From contig JAYUQP010000045.1 in the NCBI GenBank assembly GCA_043757265.1, positions 1-64,000 on the forward strand: DNA of 64,000 nt. Reading direction: 5' to 3'. The translations under genes were made by a program, and so were the position numbers. Below, piece after piece: positions 25,769 through 34,771 of this stretch; the first letter of the stretch is position 1; each line of letters starts with the position of its first letter. The notes beneath the pieces were generated by a model. It saw only the letters and a list, made by a program, of their open reading frames with translations. It ran no database searches and was not told where the DNA came from. The stretch is from JANPLN01 sp043757265 (GTDB lineage: Bacteria; Bdellovibrionota; Bdellovibrionia; Bdellovibrionales; JAGQZY01).

Positions 25769-26908
25769 ATGCGCCGTTACCTTTTCCTTATCTTATTTGC
25801 TTTCCATTTTGACGCTTTCAGCGAAGAAGAACTTACTCCAGAAGAGCGAAACGCAGCCTGTGACGCTGCAATAACCGCAGCGCGGACGAATGTGCAAAAT
25901 CAACTGAACACCTTGAACAACACAATTGCCAATAACCCACATGCCGTGGATGCTGCATCCGATCAACCCCTCACCACAGGAAATCCTGTGACCGATGCCA
26001 TGGCTGCGGTGAGTAAAGCGCAAAACGATTTAGCGCAAGCGCAGCAGCAAAAAACGCAAGCTCAATCGCAAGTGGATAACGAGTGCTTCCAGCAGTTTGA
26101 AGATATCTCTGATAAAGCCCACGACATTCGGCAAAAAGATTACGACCGGCTTCGCCAAATCAACATGGCCGAAGGCGAAAAAATGAAACAAGAATCGGAA
26201 ATACGCTTGGCCTGCTGGAAAGAATCATCGGGATTGTACCAAGGTGAAATTGCAAGACTTGCTACCTACGCAAATAGAACAGTGGGCTCGTTGAGTGGCG
26301 CTACTCGTAGCAAAAAAGATATCGAAGGTCTGCGTACGAATTTCTACAACCAATGCTGCAATAGTCCCGCGACTCAGGAAGCTTTGCGCTCTTGCAAATC
26401 CGATTTAGATATCAAAATGCGAAATTTTAGTTCGATGGCAACCGAGTTTGCGTCCGACCTCGAATATCATGAGAACACGAAGATGACCCGCATGAATGAA
26501 CATTGCAAGCTGCGCCAAGAACAGATTGACGCGCAATTTGCGCCAATGCGGAACGCAGCCATGCAAAGCATGGCGATGGGGGTGTTGGCTGTGACCATGG
26601 CTAGCCAAACCGCCGCCGCGAGCACCGAAGGACAGCAACAAGTGCGCGATACTTACAACAGCCTGGCTGACATATTGAATCCGACAAAGTGGGATCGCAT
26701 CGTGCAAAAATGTACGAACTTACATACGGAACAGTCTGCAAACCCCTCTGTGGACTCGGTGCCTGCTGACGCTTACTCCCTTATGCGGCCAATTCATGCT
26801 GCCTGCCGCCCACCTGGTATGAGTGATTCCATCAACTGTTTTAAATCGTCTGGAACTTCAAGCTCGGAGCAACAACGCGCATCGCGCGCTACTGCATCTG
26901 GTCAGTAG
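25769..26908 (+). CDS. Secreted Gln-rich coiled-coil protein, unknown
   Basis: Exported protein of 379 residues with a signal peptide (YLFLILFAFHFDAFS). The mature part is helical and rich in Gln, Ala, Asn and Asp, with probable coiled coil at about 70-110 (VSKAQNDLAQAQQQKTQAQ) and nine or more Cys, one CC pair (FYNQCCNSP). The C-terminal 30 residues are Ser-, Thr- and Gln-rich. A hydrophobic stretch near 264-285 (QSMAMGVLAVTMASQTAAAS) could be a membrane segment or a helix. GGGGG is in front of ATG. No family found. Its stop codon coincides with the start of the 48-bp repeat array. Confidence 0.75.
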   Translation: MRRYLFLILFAFHFDAFSEEELTPEERNAACDAAITAARTNVQNQLNTLNNTIANNPHAVDAASDQPLTTGNPVTDAMAAVSKAQNDLAQAQQQKTQAQSQVDNECFQQFEDISDKAHDIRQKDYDRLRQINMAEGEKMKQESEIRLACWKESSGLYQGEIARLATYANRTVGSLSGATRSKKDIEGLRTNFYNQCCNSPATQEALRSCKSDLDIKMRNFSSMATEFASDLEYHENTKMTRMNEHCKLRQEQIDAQFAPMRNAAMQSMAMGVLAVTMASQTAAASTEGQQQVRDTYNSLADILNPTKWDRIVQKCTNLHTEQSANPSVDSVPADAYSLMRPIHAACRPPGMSDSINCFKSSGTSSSEQQRASRATASGQ

Positions 26909-27146
26909 TTAGTAGCTCCTTTGCGGAGCAACTTGTTTGGCGGAGCAATCTGTAAGTTAGTAGCTCCTTTGCGGAGCAACTCGTTTGGCGGAGCAATCTG
27001 TAAGTTAGTAGCTCCTTTGCGGAGCAACTCGTTTGGCGGAGCAATCTGTAAGTCAGTAGCTCCTTTGCGGAGCAACTCGTTTGGCGGAGCAATCTGTAAG
27101 TTAGTAGCTCCTTTGCGGAGCAACTTGTTTGGTGGAGCAACTCTAA
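26908..27146 (+). repeat. 48-bp tandem repeat array with hairpins
   Basis: Four complete units and one truncated unit of 48 bases start at 26908, 26956, 27004, 27052 and 27100; each opens with GTTAGTAGCT or GTCAGTAGCT. Every unit contains a perfect hairpin, GCTCC TTTGC GGAGC. The units are nearly identical, with one or two changes each, and the last diverges. The unit is 48 bases, a multiple of three, so it is open in several frames by chance. It follows the 25769 gene directly. The remaining gap to the PBP1A gene (27147-27393) shows nothing I recognise. Confidence 0.9.
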
Positions 27147-27393
27147 TAGCATCTTCGAGGAGGGACCTGTTTGCTGGAAACTTCTTCTAGGAAAAACTTT
27201 TTGTTACGGAAATTGGGTATTGTTGATTGGTCCTTTAATCCAGAAAACATTCTTGCATATGTTAACAGAGTAACTCATTCGGGCAACAACTTCATAACCA
27301 GGCTTGCACAGTCCTCTAACATAAACCCATTCAAGTCAGCACTTTAGTCGAATATCAGTTGCCTCGAAAACTCTCCTCTATTACTCTCGAGAA

Positions 27394-30117
27394 ATGTCAC
27401 GATTTCTTATGCGTCTTTTTCTCATCAATCTTGGTCTTGCATTTATTGTGTTTTTATCGGGAATTGGATATTTGTATTATACATATACAACTCTTCCCCA
27501 ATTGATCACGGTGGAGGATTACAAGCCTCTTCTCTCAAGCGACGTCTACGCGCGGGGTGGCGAAAAAATTGGCGAGCTTTATAGCAGTAAACAAGGCGTT
27601 CGCATCCTGACACCCTACGAACAAATTCCTCCGCTTCTCGCAAAAGCTTTCCTCGCGGCCGAAGATGATTCTTTTTTTGAACATAAAGGGTTTAACGTTA
27701 TGGCGATTTTGCGCGCAATTTGGATCAACACGATCTCTGGTAAGCGCAGTCAAGGGGCCTCTACAATTTCCCAGCAAACCGCGCGAACTCTTTTTTTGAG
27801 TTCGGAGAAAACGTATTTGCGAAAAATCAAAGAAGCTCTTTTAACGTACAAAATGGAAAGCAATCTGCGCAAAGAAGATATTCTTTATCTTTATTTGAAT
27901 CAGATCTATTTGGGACAAGGCGCTTACGGCATTGCCGCAGCTGCAGAGACTTATTTTCGCAAAGAATTAAAAGATCTTACTTTGGCCGAAATGGCTTTGC
28001 TCGCTGGAGTTCCTACATCGCCGAGTCGTTTTAATCCTGTGGTCAATCCCAAGCGCGCCAAGGAGCGCCAACTTTATGTTCTTCAGCGGATGGCGACCGA
28101 GGGCTTTGCAAGTTCCGAAGAAACCAAAAAAGCTGGCGAAGAGGTTTTAAAAATTCAAGCTAAAAAAATCTACAAGGACACCGGGCCGTACTTTGTGGAA
28201 ACGGTTCGGCAACTTTTGGTTAAACAGCTTGGCGAGGATGTACTTTTAGAGCAAGGGCTAAAAATCTACACGTCTTTAGATCTGAAGGCGCAAACCAAAG
28301 CCATCGAGACTGTGAACGCAGGTCTGCGTGCGATTGATAAAAGACGCGGTTATCGCGGAGCTAAGTCGCAAATCAATTTAGAGGATACGGAAGCCACTGA
28401 TAAGTTTTTAGCGGAATCACGAGAAAAATTGATCAAGGAAAAAAACTCGAGTCTTTACCTTAAGGCCGATGGAACTCTCGTCATCTTCGAGCCCTTCGCT
28501 GAAATCAAAAAGAAAAGTAAAGATATCAAAAATATTCCACCGTATATTCAGATTAACGAAGTGGTAGAGGGCATCGTTACAAAAGTAGACGATCCCGCTG
28601 GTTTGGTTTACGTGCGCTTTGCCGAGTCGCAAGGTATCTTATCTCTTGGCGAAATGCTTTGGGCACGTCCATTCAATCCCGATCTTCACGCCGGAGAGCA
28701 TCTCAATCTCAAGCGTCCTTCACAGGCGCTAAAGCCTGGTGACGTGATTGATGTGAAAGTACTTGCGAATGTGTACGTGCCAACGAAAACAACTGCAAAA
28801 AATAAAACGCCCGTTTTAACTTATAAAGATTTTGCGTCTTTAGCGCTAGAGCAGTTGCCCGAGGTTCAAGGAGCACTTCTCTCTTTCGACCTTGAGTCTG
28901 GCGACATCACAGCCATGATTGGCGGGCTGGATTATTCAAAAAATAAATTCAACCGCACGTATCAGGCTCTTCGACAAACCGGCTCTGCATTTAAACCCAT
29001 TGTGTACGCTGCTGGCCTCGAACAAGGTCTCACCGTGGGCACGCCGATCATGGGCGCGCCCATCGTTTACGGCGCAAAAACCGAAGAAGAAAAAAAGGCT
29101 GCAAAAAATATCACCGATCAGGAAAGCGACGAAGCGTGGAAGCCTGGAAACTTTGATGGAAAGTTCACTGGTGACGTTTTGATGCGAACGGCGTTGAAAC
29201 GTTCTTTGAACACTCCCACAATTCGCGTTCTTGAAAAAGCCACAATTCCCTATGCTGCGTCTTACGCCCGCAGGTTAGGAATATTTAGTCCTCTCAACAT
29301 GGATATGTCGCTCGCACTTGGTTCAAGTGGAGTTTCGCTTTACGAAATGAATAAAGTGATGTCGATTTTTGCCCGAAACGGAAAGCGATTTTCCCCAATC
29401 ATTGTGCGCGAAGTGAAAGATAAAAATGGCGAAGTGATCATCAAAGATCTTTCTCTCGACCAACGTTTCAAAGACAAACTCGATGCTCTAGAGTCCGAGT
29501 TTGATGTGCGCCGACAGGAATACAAAAAAGCCTTCGCCGCTTTCCAAAAAAAGGGCCCTTCTGCAGATTCGAGTGCCAACGGTGAGGATTCTTCAAAAGA
29601 AAAACCTCCAGTGAACGGTTTCTTTTTTGACAATCCCGACCAAATTATTTCGCCGCAGACGGCTTACCTCGTAACCAATATGTTGCAAGGCGTAGCCACC
29701 GAGCCTGACGGAACTGGTGGTCGTGCTGCCGCTATGGGACGTCCCGTCGCAGGAAAAACTGGAACGACTAACGGATATTATGATGCATGGTTTATGGGAT
29801 ATACTCCGCAAATAGCTACAAGCGTTTGGGTTGGACTCGATACAGAAAAAACGCTCGGCAAGGGACAAACCGGCGGTGACTCTGCACTTCCTATTTGGCT
29901 GCCCTACATGCAGTTTGTCCACGAACCGTTGCCAGTGAAGCAGTTTGAAATGCCCGCTAATATCTCCTTCTTTATGGTGGATAAAGATACTGGTAAGCCC
30001 GTGCCGTCGGGTGGCATCATGCTCCCCTTCGTGCAAGGAACTGAACCTAGCGCCACCGCGCGCACCTACGAAGAGAAGCAAGTCGAAGAAAAAGACTTCC
30101 TTCGCGAAAGTTTCTAG
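27394..30117 (+). CDS. mrcA: Penicillin-binding protein 1A
   Basis: Bifunctional class A enzyme of 907 residues that polymerises and cross-links peptidoglycan. Transmembrane helix about 8-30; GT51 transglycosylase with AEDDSFFEHKGF, SQGASTISQQTART and YLNQIYLGQGAYGIAAAAETYF; an OB-like inserted domain; then the transpeptidase with SxxK in TGSAFKP, SxN in SLNTP, and KTG in VAGKTGTTNGYYDAWFMGY. A Ser-, Lys- and Pro-rich insert lies before the KTG part. The long middle insert (about 305-480) corresponds to the PBP1A (MrcA) type. LpoB (6134) could activate a class A enzyme, although in E. coli LpoB acts on PBP1B and LpoA on PBP1A. Confidence 0.95.
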   Translation: MSRFLMRLFLINLGLAFIVFLSGIGYLYYTYTTLPQLITVEDYKPLLSSDVYARGGEKIGELYSSKQGVRILTPYEQIPPLLAKAFLAAEDDSFFEHKGFNVMAILRAIWINTISGKRSQGASTISQQTARTLFLSSEKTYLRKIKEALLTYKMESNLRKEDILYLYLNQIYLGQGAYGIAAAAETYFRKELKDLTLAEMALLAGVPTSPSRFNPVVNPKRAKERQLYVLQRMATEGFASSEETKKAGEEVLKIQAKKIYKDTGPYFVETVRQLLVKQLGEDVLLEQGLKIYTSLDLKAQTKAIETVNAGLRAIDKRRGYRGAKSQINLEDTEATDKFLAESREKLIKEKNSSLYLKADGTLVIFEPFAEIKKKSKDIKNIPPYIQINEVVEGIVTKVDDPAGLVYVRFAESQGILSLGEMLWARPFNPDLHAGEHLNLKRPSQALKPGDVIDVKVLANVYVPTKTTAKNKTPVLTYKDFASLALEQLPEVQGALLSFDLESGDITAMIGGLDYSKNKFNRTYQALRQTGSAFKPIVYAAGLEQGLTVGTPIMGAPIVYGAKTEEEKKAAKNITDQESDEAWKPGNFDGKFTGDVLMRTALKRSLNTPTIRVLEKATIPYAASYARRLGIFSPLNMDMSLALGSSGVSLYEMNKVMSIFARNGKRFSPIIVREVKDKNGEVIIKDLSLDQRFKDKLDALESEFDVRRQEYKKAFAAFQKKGPSADSSANGEDSSKEKPPVNGFFFDNPDQIISPQTAYLVTNMLQGVATEPDGTGGRAAAMGRPVAGKTGTTNGYYDAWFMGYTPQIATSVWVGLDTEKTLGKGQTGGDSALPIWLPYMQFVHEPLPVKQFEMPANISFFMVDKDTGKPVPSGGIMLPFVQGTEPSATARTYEEKQVEEKDFLRESF

Positions 30118-30127
30118 TAAGTTTACC

Positions 30128-30221
30128 TAAAGGTACTCTTTACCCAAAAAGGTAGTCCGTACCTTTTTGATAATGACGCAATTCTCAACCAGACGTTACG
30201 GCGCCGTTTTGGCGTACCTTT
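30128..30221 (+). repeat. GGTAC-bounded imperfect palindrome copy a, with terminator
   Basis: After the PBP1A stop codon lies a perfect stem AAAAAGGTA/TACCTTTTT (30146-30168) with a five-base loop and T-rich 3' side: a good Rho-independent terminator. It continues into AATGACGC (30172-30179), TTCTCA, ACGGCG and GGCGTACCTTT (30211-30221). The same ordered pieces occur in the element at 39496, so this is a diverged copy of that repeat family. Confidence 0.7.
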
Positions 30222-30252
30222 CTGCAGCTAAACAAGATATTCCTGTGTAGCT

Positions 30253-33081
30253 TTGGAAAATATCACCTTAAAGAATATTACACAAAACAACCTTAAAGGC
30301 GTGGACCTGAAAATCCCGGTGGGATCTTTTACCGTTATTTGTGGTCCGAGTGGTTCCGGAAAAAGTTCTCTAGCATTCGAAACACTGTATGCCGAAGGCC
30401 AGCGGCGCTACATCGAAAGTCTTAATAGCTACGCTCGGCAATTTTTAAACAAAGCCCCAAAGCCACATGTGGAGTCGATCAGCAACATTCCACCCGCTAT
30501 TGCGCTCGAGCAAAAAAATTCTGTGCGTAACTCGCGCTCCACTGTGGGAACGAGTTCCGACGTTCTTGATTACTTTCGATTGTTTTTTGCTAAAATTGCG
30601 CAATCCTACTGTCCCGAGGGACATGGTCTGATCGAAAAGCACTCGCCCGGTGCAATTGCGGAAATTGCACTTCGCACTCTGGATTCGCGGCGAATTTATG
30701 TTCTTGCACCGCTCGAAAAAACTGCGCAGCTTTTGCCAGATGCCAAGTTTGTAAAACTTTTATTGTCCGAAGGACTTACTCGTTTGTATGTTCCTGGTGC
30801 CAAATCCAAAATAGGTGAATTTGTCGAGATCTCTGCGAAAACCAAAGGCACCGAGCTTCCCAATAAAAATTACTTCGTTGTGGTGGATCGTCTTGCGGTG
30901 AAAAAAGAAGACACGGGTCGCCTCATCGATTCGCTCTCTCAGGCCTACAAAACCTACGTGCACTTAAATAAAGGGGCCACTGCTTCACGCTTAAAAATTC
31001 TGACTGTTGAGGGCGAAATGTCGTCTTACAGCGACTCGCTGAGCTGTGCTGTGTGCAACTATCAGTTTCCCTCGCTATCGCCACAGCTCTTTAGTTTTAA
31101 CTCTCCTGTCGGAGCCTGTGCCACGTGCAATGGCTTTGGAAACATCCTCACCTTGGATGAAGAAAAAGTAGTTCCCAATCCCAACCTTTCAATTTACTCC
31201 GGCGCGCTTCACCCCTTCACCATGCCGAGTGCTGCAAATGATAAAAAAGAATTATTAAAATTTTGCCGCGACAAAAAAATTGATGTCACTGTGCCATGGA
31301 ATGAGCTTCCTAAAAAGCAGCAAAGCATGATCTGGAATGGCGATACAAAATTTTGGGGTGTGGTAGGCCTCTTTGAATATCTGGAAACTAAAAAATATAA
31401 AATGCATGTTCGAGTTTTTCTATCGCGATTTAAAAGTTCTTTTCCTTGTAAAGGCTGCGATGGCGGACGACTGAAAAAGTTTATCGACCTCATTCGTGTT
31501 CAAGATCAATCCATGCAAAAAATCGCACGCATGACTCTGTTGACTGCGCTCGAGTGGCTTCGCACAGTGCCAATCACACCCGCGCAAAAAGAAACTGTTT
31601 ACGAAGTATACAGCCAGCTGCTTTCACGCTTGGAATTTTTAGTAAATATTGGAGTTCATTATCTTACAATAGACCGCCCTACACGCACGCTTTCGGGCGG
31701 AGAATTTCAACGTTTGATGTTGGCAAAGCAGCTTGGCATGGGTCTTTCGGAAACCCTATATGTTCTTGACGAACCCACCATCGGACTTCATCCACGAGAC
31801 AACGATCGGCTGATTGAACAGCTTAAAAAGTTGAATGAATATGGCAACACGCTTGTGGTGGTGGAGCATGACGAAGCAGTAATCCGCTCAAGCGACACCG
31901 TGATTGAAATGGGTCCTGGCTCGGGGTCGCTCGGGGGACAAATTGTTTTTTCTGGGTTGACCGAAGATTTCCTCAAAGACAAAAACTCTCTCACCGCCAG
32001 CTACTTGGATCCTAAAAAATCGACGAAGGAGCTTTTGCAGCCACGAGTTGTGGACATCGCAAATTACAAATACCAAATTAATATTACCGGCTGTAAGGGG
32101 AACAATCTTAAAAACGTCGACTTCCATCTTCCTCTTAACCGCGTTGTCACTGTCACCGGTGTTAGTGGTTCTGGCAAATCCACACTGGTCACGCAAACTC
32201 TTTACCCTGCTTTAGCAAGACTGCTAGATGTTGAACATATTAAAGGACAGCCGTTTAAAACGCTCACTGGTGTAGATGCTATCAAAAATGTCCTCTACAT
32301 CGATCAAGATGCTTTGGGGCGAACTGAACGCAGCAATCCACTCACATACCTAAAAATTTACGATCTTGTGCGCGAATTACTTTCCAGTACACCGCTTGCG
32401 CAAGAGCGCGGTTACACTCCCGGAACCTTCAGTCTGAATGTAGATGGTGGCCGCTGCCCCATCTGTCGCGGTTTAGGTTACGAAGAAGTGGACATGGTTT
32501 TTATGGACAACATTAAAATCCCGTGTGAGAGCTGCAAAGGGAAAAAGTTTCGTGAAGAAGTTTTGGATGTGACTCTCAAAGGAAAAAACGTCCACGAAAT
32601 GTTGGCCATGACAGTGCAGTCGTCCCTTGATTTTTTTATTTCCCATCCACAAATTCGCCGTCCCCTTGCATTTTTACGCGAAGTCGGGCTTGAGTATCTG
32701 CAGATTGGGCAAAGCACCTCCACGTTTAGCGGTGGTGAAATTCAGCGGATGAAGATAGCCCGCGAGCTCTTAGACTCAAACCACAAGGACACTCTTTACA
32801 TTCTGGACGAGCCCACAACTGGATTGCACTTTCGCGAGGTTCATTTATTGATGAATGTGCTTAATAAAATTGTTGAGATGGGTGGAAGTGTTTTATTAAT
32901 CGAACACAACCTCGATGTTATTGCCCGCTCGGACTACGTTATTGATATTGGTCCCGAGGCCGGTGAAAAAGGTGGGAAGATCATGGCCCAGGGATCGCCG
33001 TTTGAAATTGCACAAACCAAAACCCACACCGGGAAGTTTTTAAAAGCGCACCTCGTGGCTCGCGGGTCTATACCTCGCTAG
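30253..33081 (+). CDS. uvrA: Excinuclease ABC subunit A
   Basis: ATPase of 942 residues of nucleotide excision repair; it finds bulky lesions with UvrB. Two ABC ATPase halves are visible: Walker A as GPSGSGKS (about residue 32), signature LSGGEFQRLMLA, Walker B LYVLDEPTIGLHP; second half GVSGSGKS, SGGEIQRMKIA and LYILDEPTTGLHF. Both zinc modules are present (CAVCN...CATCNG and CPICRG...CESCKG). The start is a TTG and no ribosome site is seen. Length and motifs are typical of UvrA; I cannot exclude a UvrA2-type paralogue with other functions. Confidence 0.9.
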   Translation: MENITLKNITQNNLKGVDLKIPVGSFTVICGPSGSGKSSLAFETLYAEGQRRYIESLNSYARQFLNKAPKPHVESISNIPPAIALEQKNSVRNSRSTVGTSSDVLDYFRLFFAKIAQSYCPEGHGLIEKHSPGAIAEIALRTLDSRRIYVLAPLEKTAQLLPDAKFVKLLLSEGLTRLYVPGAKSKIGEFVEISAKTKGTELPNKNYFVVVDRLAVKKEDTGRLIDSLSQAYKTYVHLNKGATASRLKILTVEGEMSSYSDSLSCAVCNYQFPSLSPQLFSFNSPVGACATCNGFGNILTLDEEKVVPNPNLSIYSGALHPFTMPSAANDKKELLKFCRDKKIDVTVPWNELPKKQQSMIWNGDTKFWGVVGLFEYLETKKYKMHVRVFLSRFKSSFPCKGCDGGRLKKFIDLIRVQDQSMQKIARMTLLTALEWLRTVPITPAQKETVYEVYSQLLSRLEFLVNIGVHYLTIDRPTRTLSGGEFQRLMLAKQLGMGLSETLYVLDEPTIGLHPRDNDRLIEQLKKLNEYGNTLVVVEHDEAVIRSSDTVIEMGPGSGSLGGQIVFSGLTEDFLKDKNSLTASYLDPKKSTKELLQPRVVDIANYKYQINITGCKGNNLKNVDFHLPLNRVVTVTGVSGSGKSTLVTQTLYPALARLLDVEHIKGQPFKTLTGVDAIKNVLYIDQDALGRTERSNPLTYLKIYDLVRELLSSTPLAQERGYTPGTFSLNVDGGRCPICRGLGYEEVDMVFMDNIKIPCESCKGKKFREEVLDVTLKGKNVHEMLAMTVQSSLDFFISHPQIRRPLAFLREVGLEYLQIGQSTSTFSGGEIQRMKIARELLDSNHKDTLYILDEPTTGLHFREVHLLMNVLNKIVEMGGSVLLIEHNLDVIARSDYVIDIGPEAGEKGGKIMAQGSPFEIAQTKTHTGKFLKAHLVARGSIPR

Positions 33082-33091
33082 AGTTTTTTCG

Positions 33092-34618
33092 CTATAACGA
33101 CAACGCTGCTTTTTTCTGAGTCCACTCTTGAGCTTTATTCGATTCGTTTTTAAATTGATACAGCTGTATCAAATAATCGTAGGATGGGTGAAACCTGGGT
33201 GAGATTTCGATAGCTTTCAGTAAAAGCTTCTCCCCTTCATCCAGACGATTCCTCTTGAGATAGAGCAAAGCCAAATTGTGATAGGTCTGCGGGTAAGGTG
33301 CTTGGTCTTCGCTCAAAACAGTTTCGTATTCTTTTTGGGCCAAATCATCTTGACCCCGATCGCTGTAAGCCATGGCCAAATTATGTCTCACGCGCGTTGC
33401 TTTTGGGTTCATGCTAAGAATTCGCGAAAACAAAGTGATGGGACTCTCCCACATGCGATTTTGCTGGAACGTAAGAGTTCCAAAAATCAGAGCTATTGTA
33501 CAGGTTGCAGCCATTCCATATCTCAACGGTAATTTTTCCAGTAAATAAACAAAACCCCACAACGCACCCACCGAGGGAACATAGAGCCAATGCTCTAAGA
33601 AAAAACTGTTCATCGGAACTAAAATCCCCGAGTGTAAACTGTGTGCTGCAAAAAACCATAGAGTTATAGCCGTTAAAAATACTCCGCTTTTACATTTCTT
33701 ATACAAAAGGTAAACACATACGGATATCAAGATCATGATCATCGATAAACCTAAAATCACATCCCTATTTGAAAACTCAACATGCACCGGAAAGGCCCGG
33801 TCGATATGAAGGTCGTGCGGGTATACAAGAAGCATAAAATACTGTGGAAGGGTGGCCAAAAATGTATAGGCGCGAAAATGCATATTTTGCGTGTAAATAT
33901 TTTCGGATTTATAAAACTGAAAGTCCCCGTTGAAATCCAAAAATGTTCCGCGCATTGCTACATACACCAGTGCTATTCCAAGAAAGTAAAATGCAGGAAC
34001 ATACGTTTTGATTCTCCACTTTGCCTGTTCGGTGAGGAAAAGAAGGGCAAATAGCAGTCCTGGAAATACGATGGCTACCTCTTTACTTAAGAATGCGAAA
34101 ATAAAACATAAGGTGCTGACCGCAGCATATCCCTTCGGCTTTTTTAAAAAAACGATGAGTGCGAGAAAGCTAAAGAAAAATTGCAAAGGATCTGCGGTCC
34201 CAGCTATATACGAAATCGCTTCGGTGTGAACAGGATGCAAACCCCATAGAAGGGCAACTGCAAAGGCCCACTCTTTTTTGAATCCAATAATCTGCGAAAG
34301 ATAAAACAACAAAAGAGCGTTCACCGCATGCAAAAATACATTTAGAAAATGAAAGGCCCACTCGTGTACGCCCAGGGTTTGCGCCGTTATTAAATAAGAA
34401 AAAAATTGAATGGGGCGGTAGAACGAATCTTGAAAGCCTGAACCGGCAGTGGAGTTTGTTGTAAAAATATTTATGGTATTTGAGAAAGACTTCAAAAATT
34501 GGTTTTTCTGGATGTAAAACTCGTCATCGTAGACAAACTGCATATCGTAGACATTCGAATACGCCGTAAAAATACTGGCCAAAAGGAGGGCTGGTAAAAT
34601 CCAAAATCGCTTATGCAT
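33092..34618 (-). CDS. TMTC-like GT-C membrane protein with TPRs
   Basis: Integral membrane protein of 508 residues: about ten transmembrane helices, and the C-terminal 110 residues hold three TPR motifs (RVRHNLAMAYSDRGQDDLAQKEYETVL and following). Near the N-terminus is the acidic pair FVYDDEFYI, then GLHPVHTEAISYIAGTADPLQ and LEHWLYVPSVGALWG. This pattern matches the TMTC/DUF1736-like proteins, which in eukaryotes are O-mannosyltransferases; bacterial members exist and are probably glycosyltransferases of the GT-C type using a lipid-linked sugar. The substrate is unknown. It converges with uvrA, with a gap of ten bases. Confidence 0.7.
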   Translation of the reverse strand: MHKRFWILPALLLASIFTAYSNVYDMQFVYDDEFYIQKNQFLKSFSNTINIFTTNSTAGSGFQDSFYRPIQFFSYLITAQTLGVHEWAFHFLNVFLHAVNALLLFYLSQIIGFKKEWAFAVALLWGLHPVHTEAISYIAGTADPLQFFFSFLALIVFLKKPKGYAAVSTLCFIFAFLSKEVAIVFPGLLFALLFLTEQAKWRIKTYVPAFYFLGIALVYVAMRGTFLDFNGDFQFYKSENIYTQNMHFRAYTFLATLPQYFMLLVYPHDLHIDRAFPVHVEFSNRDVILGLSMIMILISVCVYLLYKKCKSGVFLTAITLWFFAAHSLHSGILVPMNSFFLEHWLYVPSVGALWGFVYLLEKLPLRYGMAATCTIALIFGTLTFQQNRMWESPITLFSRILSMNPKATRVRHNLAMAYSDRGQDDLAQKEYETVLSEDQAPYPQTYHNLALLYLKRNRLDEGEKLLLKAIEISPRFHPSYDYLIQLYQFKNESNKAQEWTQKKAALSL

Positions 34619-34771
34619 CTCGCCATTTTAAAGGGTCGCTTGTTCAAAGTCGAGATCTCCGCTGACCAAGGTCCTGAAGGCTCAAGTTGTTTAAAATTTT
34701 GACGATACGTTGTTGAGAGTTTTTACACTGCCGATGCTGTTACAGACGGCTAGACACAGGAGCGCAATTTT

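Noticed and set aside
26908..27146. CRISPR-like array
   Set aside because: Whole units are identical, there are no unique spacers, and no cas genes are near.
26889..27152. Open reading frames of 87 to 89 residues on both strands in the 48-bp array
   Set aside because: They arise only because the 48-base unit is a multiple of three; they have no ribosome site and are pure repeat translation.
29593..30081. 162-residue minus-strand frame in the PBP1A gene
   Set aside because: Shadow of the transpeptidase domain coding strand.
34640..34771. Sigma-54 (-24/-12) promoter before the activator
   Set aside because: No GG-N10-GC pair with the right spacing that I would trust.
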